Shown here: positions 62,037 through 64,000 of the stretch, in pieces | Position numbering within the stretch: position 1 is the first letter of the stretch | How the letters are laid out: the number at the start of each line of letters is the position of its first letter | Assembly: GCA_005656395.1 (NCBI GenBank) | Contig: SRSI01000010.1 | Coordinates: 2,480,001 to 2,544,000 of the forward strand | DNA from: Strongyloides papillosus | Taxonomy: Eukaryota > Nematoda > Chromadorea > Rhabditida > Strongyloididae | DNA length: 64,000 bases | Direction: 5' to 3' | Notes under the pieces: model-generated | The model's input: the letters and a program-made list of their open reading frames with translations, nothing else | Told to the model about the DNA's origin: nothing | The model's database searches: none | Program-made: the position numbers and the translations under genes

Positions 62037-63163
62037 ATGTCAACTAAAGAAACAAAAATTAATAAAGAAGAACCAATGCTTCAGAGGTTAGGTCTAGTAA
62101 AATTAACACCAGCAGAAAAAATAAAAAGTGTACCAAAAAAAACACGGGAAGAAGCAAAAAATTGGGTTTGTGATATAGTTAATCGTCTCATTACTGATTG
62201 GATACCACAAGTTGCTCCCGTTATGTTTTCAGAAGTTGAGCTTATAGAACTATGTTACAGAGCTCGAGAAGGTTTTTGGAAAGATAAAGGGATAGTTAAT
62301 GTAACGCCACCAGTAACATTAGTAGGAGATATACATGGTCAATTCCAGGATTTAAAAGCTATTTTCCTTCATAATGGATGCCCACCTGATAAAAAGTATG
62401 TCTTCCTTGGCGACTACGTAGACAGAGGTCCATTTAGTATTGAATGTATCACTTTACTTTTGGCTTTAAGAATACTTTATCCAGACAATATCGTTGTTCT
62501 GAGAGGAAATCATGAATCACAGTATGTTTTAATATATCAAATAACAAATAATTTTCTTATTATAGGCCAGTAAATATGCATTATGGATTTTTTAAAGAGT
62601 GTAAAATGAGGTACTCAACATCACTATATGAAGCATTTCAACGAGCCTTTAATTGTTTGCCGTTCTGTGCAAATGTTGGTGGGAAAATACTTTGTATGCA
62701 CGGAGGAATCACAAACGAGATTGGTAGTCTTAAGGAGTTAGAGCTTATTGATATTCCATGTGAAATTCCAGAGTTAGGAGTTCTAGCTGAATTAACATGG
62801 GCAGATCCTGTTGACAACCCAAGTACACCTCTGTATACTGCATCACCACGTGGTGCTGGCCATCTCTTTGGAAAACTAGCCTTAAATGACTTTTTGAAAC
62901 TCCATAAACTTAATTTGATTGTAAGGGGTCATCAAGTAGTACAAGATGGATATGAACTTTTTGGAGATAAAAGACTTACAACACTCTTTAGTGCTCCAAC
63001 ATACACCGGTACCCATAATAACTACGGTGCTATCATGCATGTATCTGATGACTTCACAATATCCTTTACATGCTTCAAGGATAAATACGTTGAAACTGAA
63101 TGTAAAGACAATGATAAATTAAATAGTGTAAAGAAAAAAAGAAACAAAAAGACAAATAGATAA
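62037..63163 (+). CDS. Divergent PP1-type serine/threonine phosphatase catalytic subunit
   Basis: Two exons, 62037-62521 and 62566-63163 (360 aa), over a 44-nt intron. Metal-binding motifs are intact: G-D-I-H-G-Q (97-102), G-D-Y-V-D-R-G (125-131), R-G-N-H-E (156-160), then C-M-H-G-G, R-G-H-Q-V-V-Q-D-G-Y and S-A-P-T-Y. An active enzyme is therefore expected. It differs from canonical PP1 in R-G-N-H-E-S (not E-C), in A-P-T-Y-T-G-T-H-N-N (PP1 A-P-N-Y-C-G-E-F-D-N, so the Cys that toxins modify is Thr), a ~45-residue N-terminal extension and a basic C-terminal tail (K-K-K-R-N-K-K). Nematodes have many such PP1-like paralogues, often male- or sperm-enriched; that expression is a guess here. Confidence 0.88.
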
Positions 63164-64000
63164 TAATTTTAGTTAATTTAATGCACTGTTCCTAACAACT
63201 AATATTTCAAAAACAATATTAATTACGAATAAAAAAATTTTATTAAAAGATATTCTTACATTTTATTTTCATTATTTTTACGTGTTAAACCTTAAAAGTA
63301 CGAAATTCTTCATAAAAATTATTCTATTGTAAAAAATGTACACACATTTTCAACTGACATCATTATAATTTCGTTTTATAAGAAAAGTAGCTAGTGTGGA
63401 TAAATGCATAAGTCCATTTCAAAGAAAATTCAAAGCCTGACTTCCCGGAAAAAAATATACACTAGATCTCAGAGAAAAATGTTCCAAATGTCAACTCTCC
63501 TTTTCTTTCTTTCAGTAAAAGTTCTAACGTTTTTTATGTTTATAACTTTCACATAATGAAGAAAAGGTTAAACTTTTAATGGGTAACCATTAGCATTTAA
63601 AAAGAGGACATTTGATTAAACCCCTCGCGATCTTTGATATAATCAACTAAATTTTTTTTAAAATGGAAGCATTTTTTAAATTAAGTCAAATAATTTACAA
63701 ACTGGCTAATACCTGCAAAAAGATTTTCCATACAGTGCATTCATTTATGTTTAGGTTGTCTTCACGTACGACCATCTAATATACTGGTAAAAAAGTACAA
63801 TTTTAATTACTTTTTTAGCGCTTTTCTCTTTTGTTATATCATTCATCGTTTTTTTTTGTAACTGAGTACATATTTCTTTTTCTTGAACATTGTGATTTTA
63901 AGATGGAGGAATATAACTTATCGTGTTCATTTAGAAGTGTTGCCTCTTTCATTATAGGCATAATATTTTTTAATATACAGTACTATTATTAATGCTTCTA
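63164..64000. other. 3' flank, no gene recognised
   Basis: AT-rich DNA to the window edge. A 29-codon frame from ATG 63903 (M-E-E-Y-N-L-S-C-S-F then a hydrophobic stretch) could be the start of a gene continuing to the right, but is too short to support. Confidence 0.4.

Overview
The window looks like nuclear DNA of a nematode, most likely a clade IV species close to Strongyloides or Parastrongyloides. The evidence is very high AT content, protein genes interrupted mostly by introns of 42-54 nt with GTAAGT/GTATGT donors and TTTTAG-type acceptors, acceptor-like sites just upstream of several start codons (consistent with spliced-leader trans-splicing), and nematode-type gene content. The species is inferred, not read directly. 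All gene models were spliced by eye.

Layout. 1-1043: 5' part of a Mediator MED24/LIN-25-like gene running off the left edge. 1.7-2.3 kb: a small secreted lysine-rich protein. 3.3-9.7 kb: a SUMO-pathway cluster, with two diverged PIAS/Siz-type E3 ligase paralogues (minus strand) flanking a Ulp/SENP-family protease-like gene (plus strand) whose catalytic cysteine is replaced by glycine. 10.6-13.4 kb: V-ATPase subunit F and a probable F-box/LRR protein, convergent. 13.6-16.5 kb: a 2.8-kb fold-back element with ~720-bp inverted arms and a nested insertion. 16.6-17.4 kb: a wrecked Argonaute gene. 17.6-17.8 kb: a small inverted-repeat element. 18.1-25.5 kb: minus-strand genes for a lysine-rich protein, PRMT5 (apparently spliced to an upstream 238-codon exon) and a GPI-anchored three-finger-like protein.

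25.5-41.8 kb is sparse. It holds one large gene, a TANC homologue (P-loop ATPase, ankyrin and TPR-like repeats) with a tRNA gene in each of its two introns, flanked by gene-free stretches of 5.1 and 5.6 kb. 41.8-47.6 kb is compact: RPA-interacting protein, PLRG1 (splicing), a one-domain Ig protein, a small membrane protein and CDC45. 48.5-49.8 kb is an OVO-type zinc-finger factor with 4.5 kb of non-coding DNA upstream.

54.4-63.2 kb carries three plus-strand genes: a long ankyrin-repeat protein built from a repeating module and ending in a Dpy-30-like docking motif, an EHD-like GTPase without an EH domain, and a divergent PP1-type phosphatase. The most notable points are the pseudo-protease inside the SUMO cluster, the ankyrin/Dpy-30 protein with an apparent one-base frameshift and an alternative first exon, the PRMT5 fusion, and the fold-back element next to the dead Argonaute.
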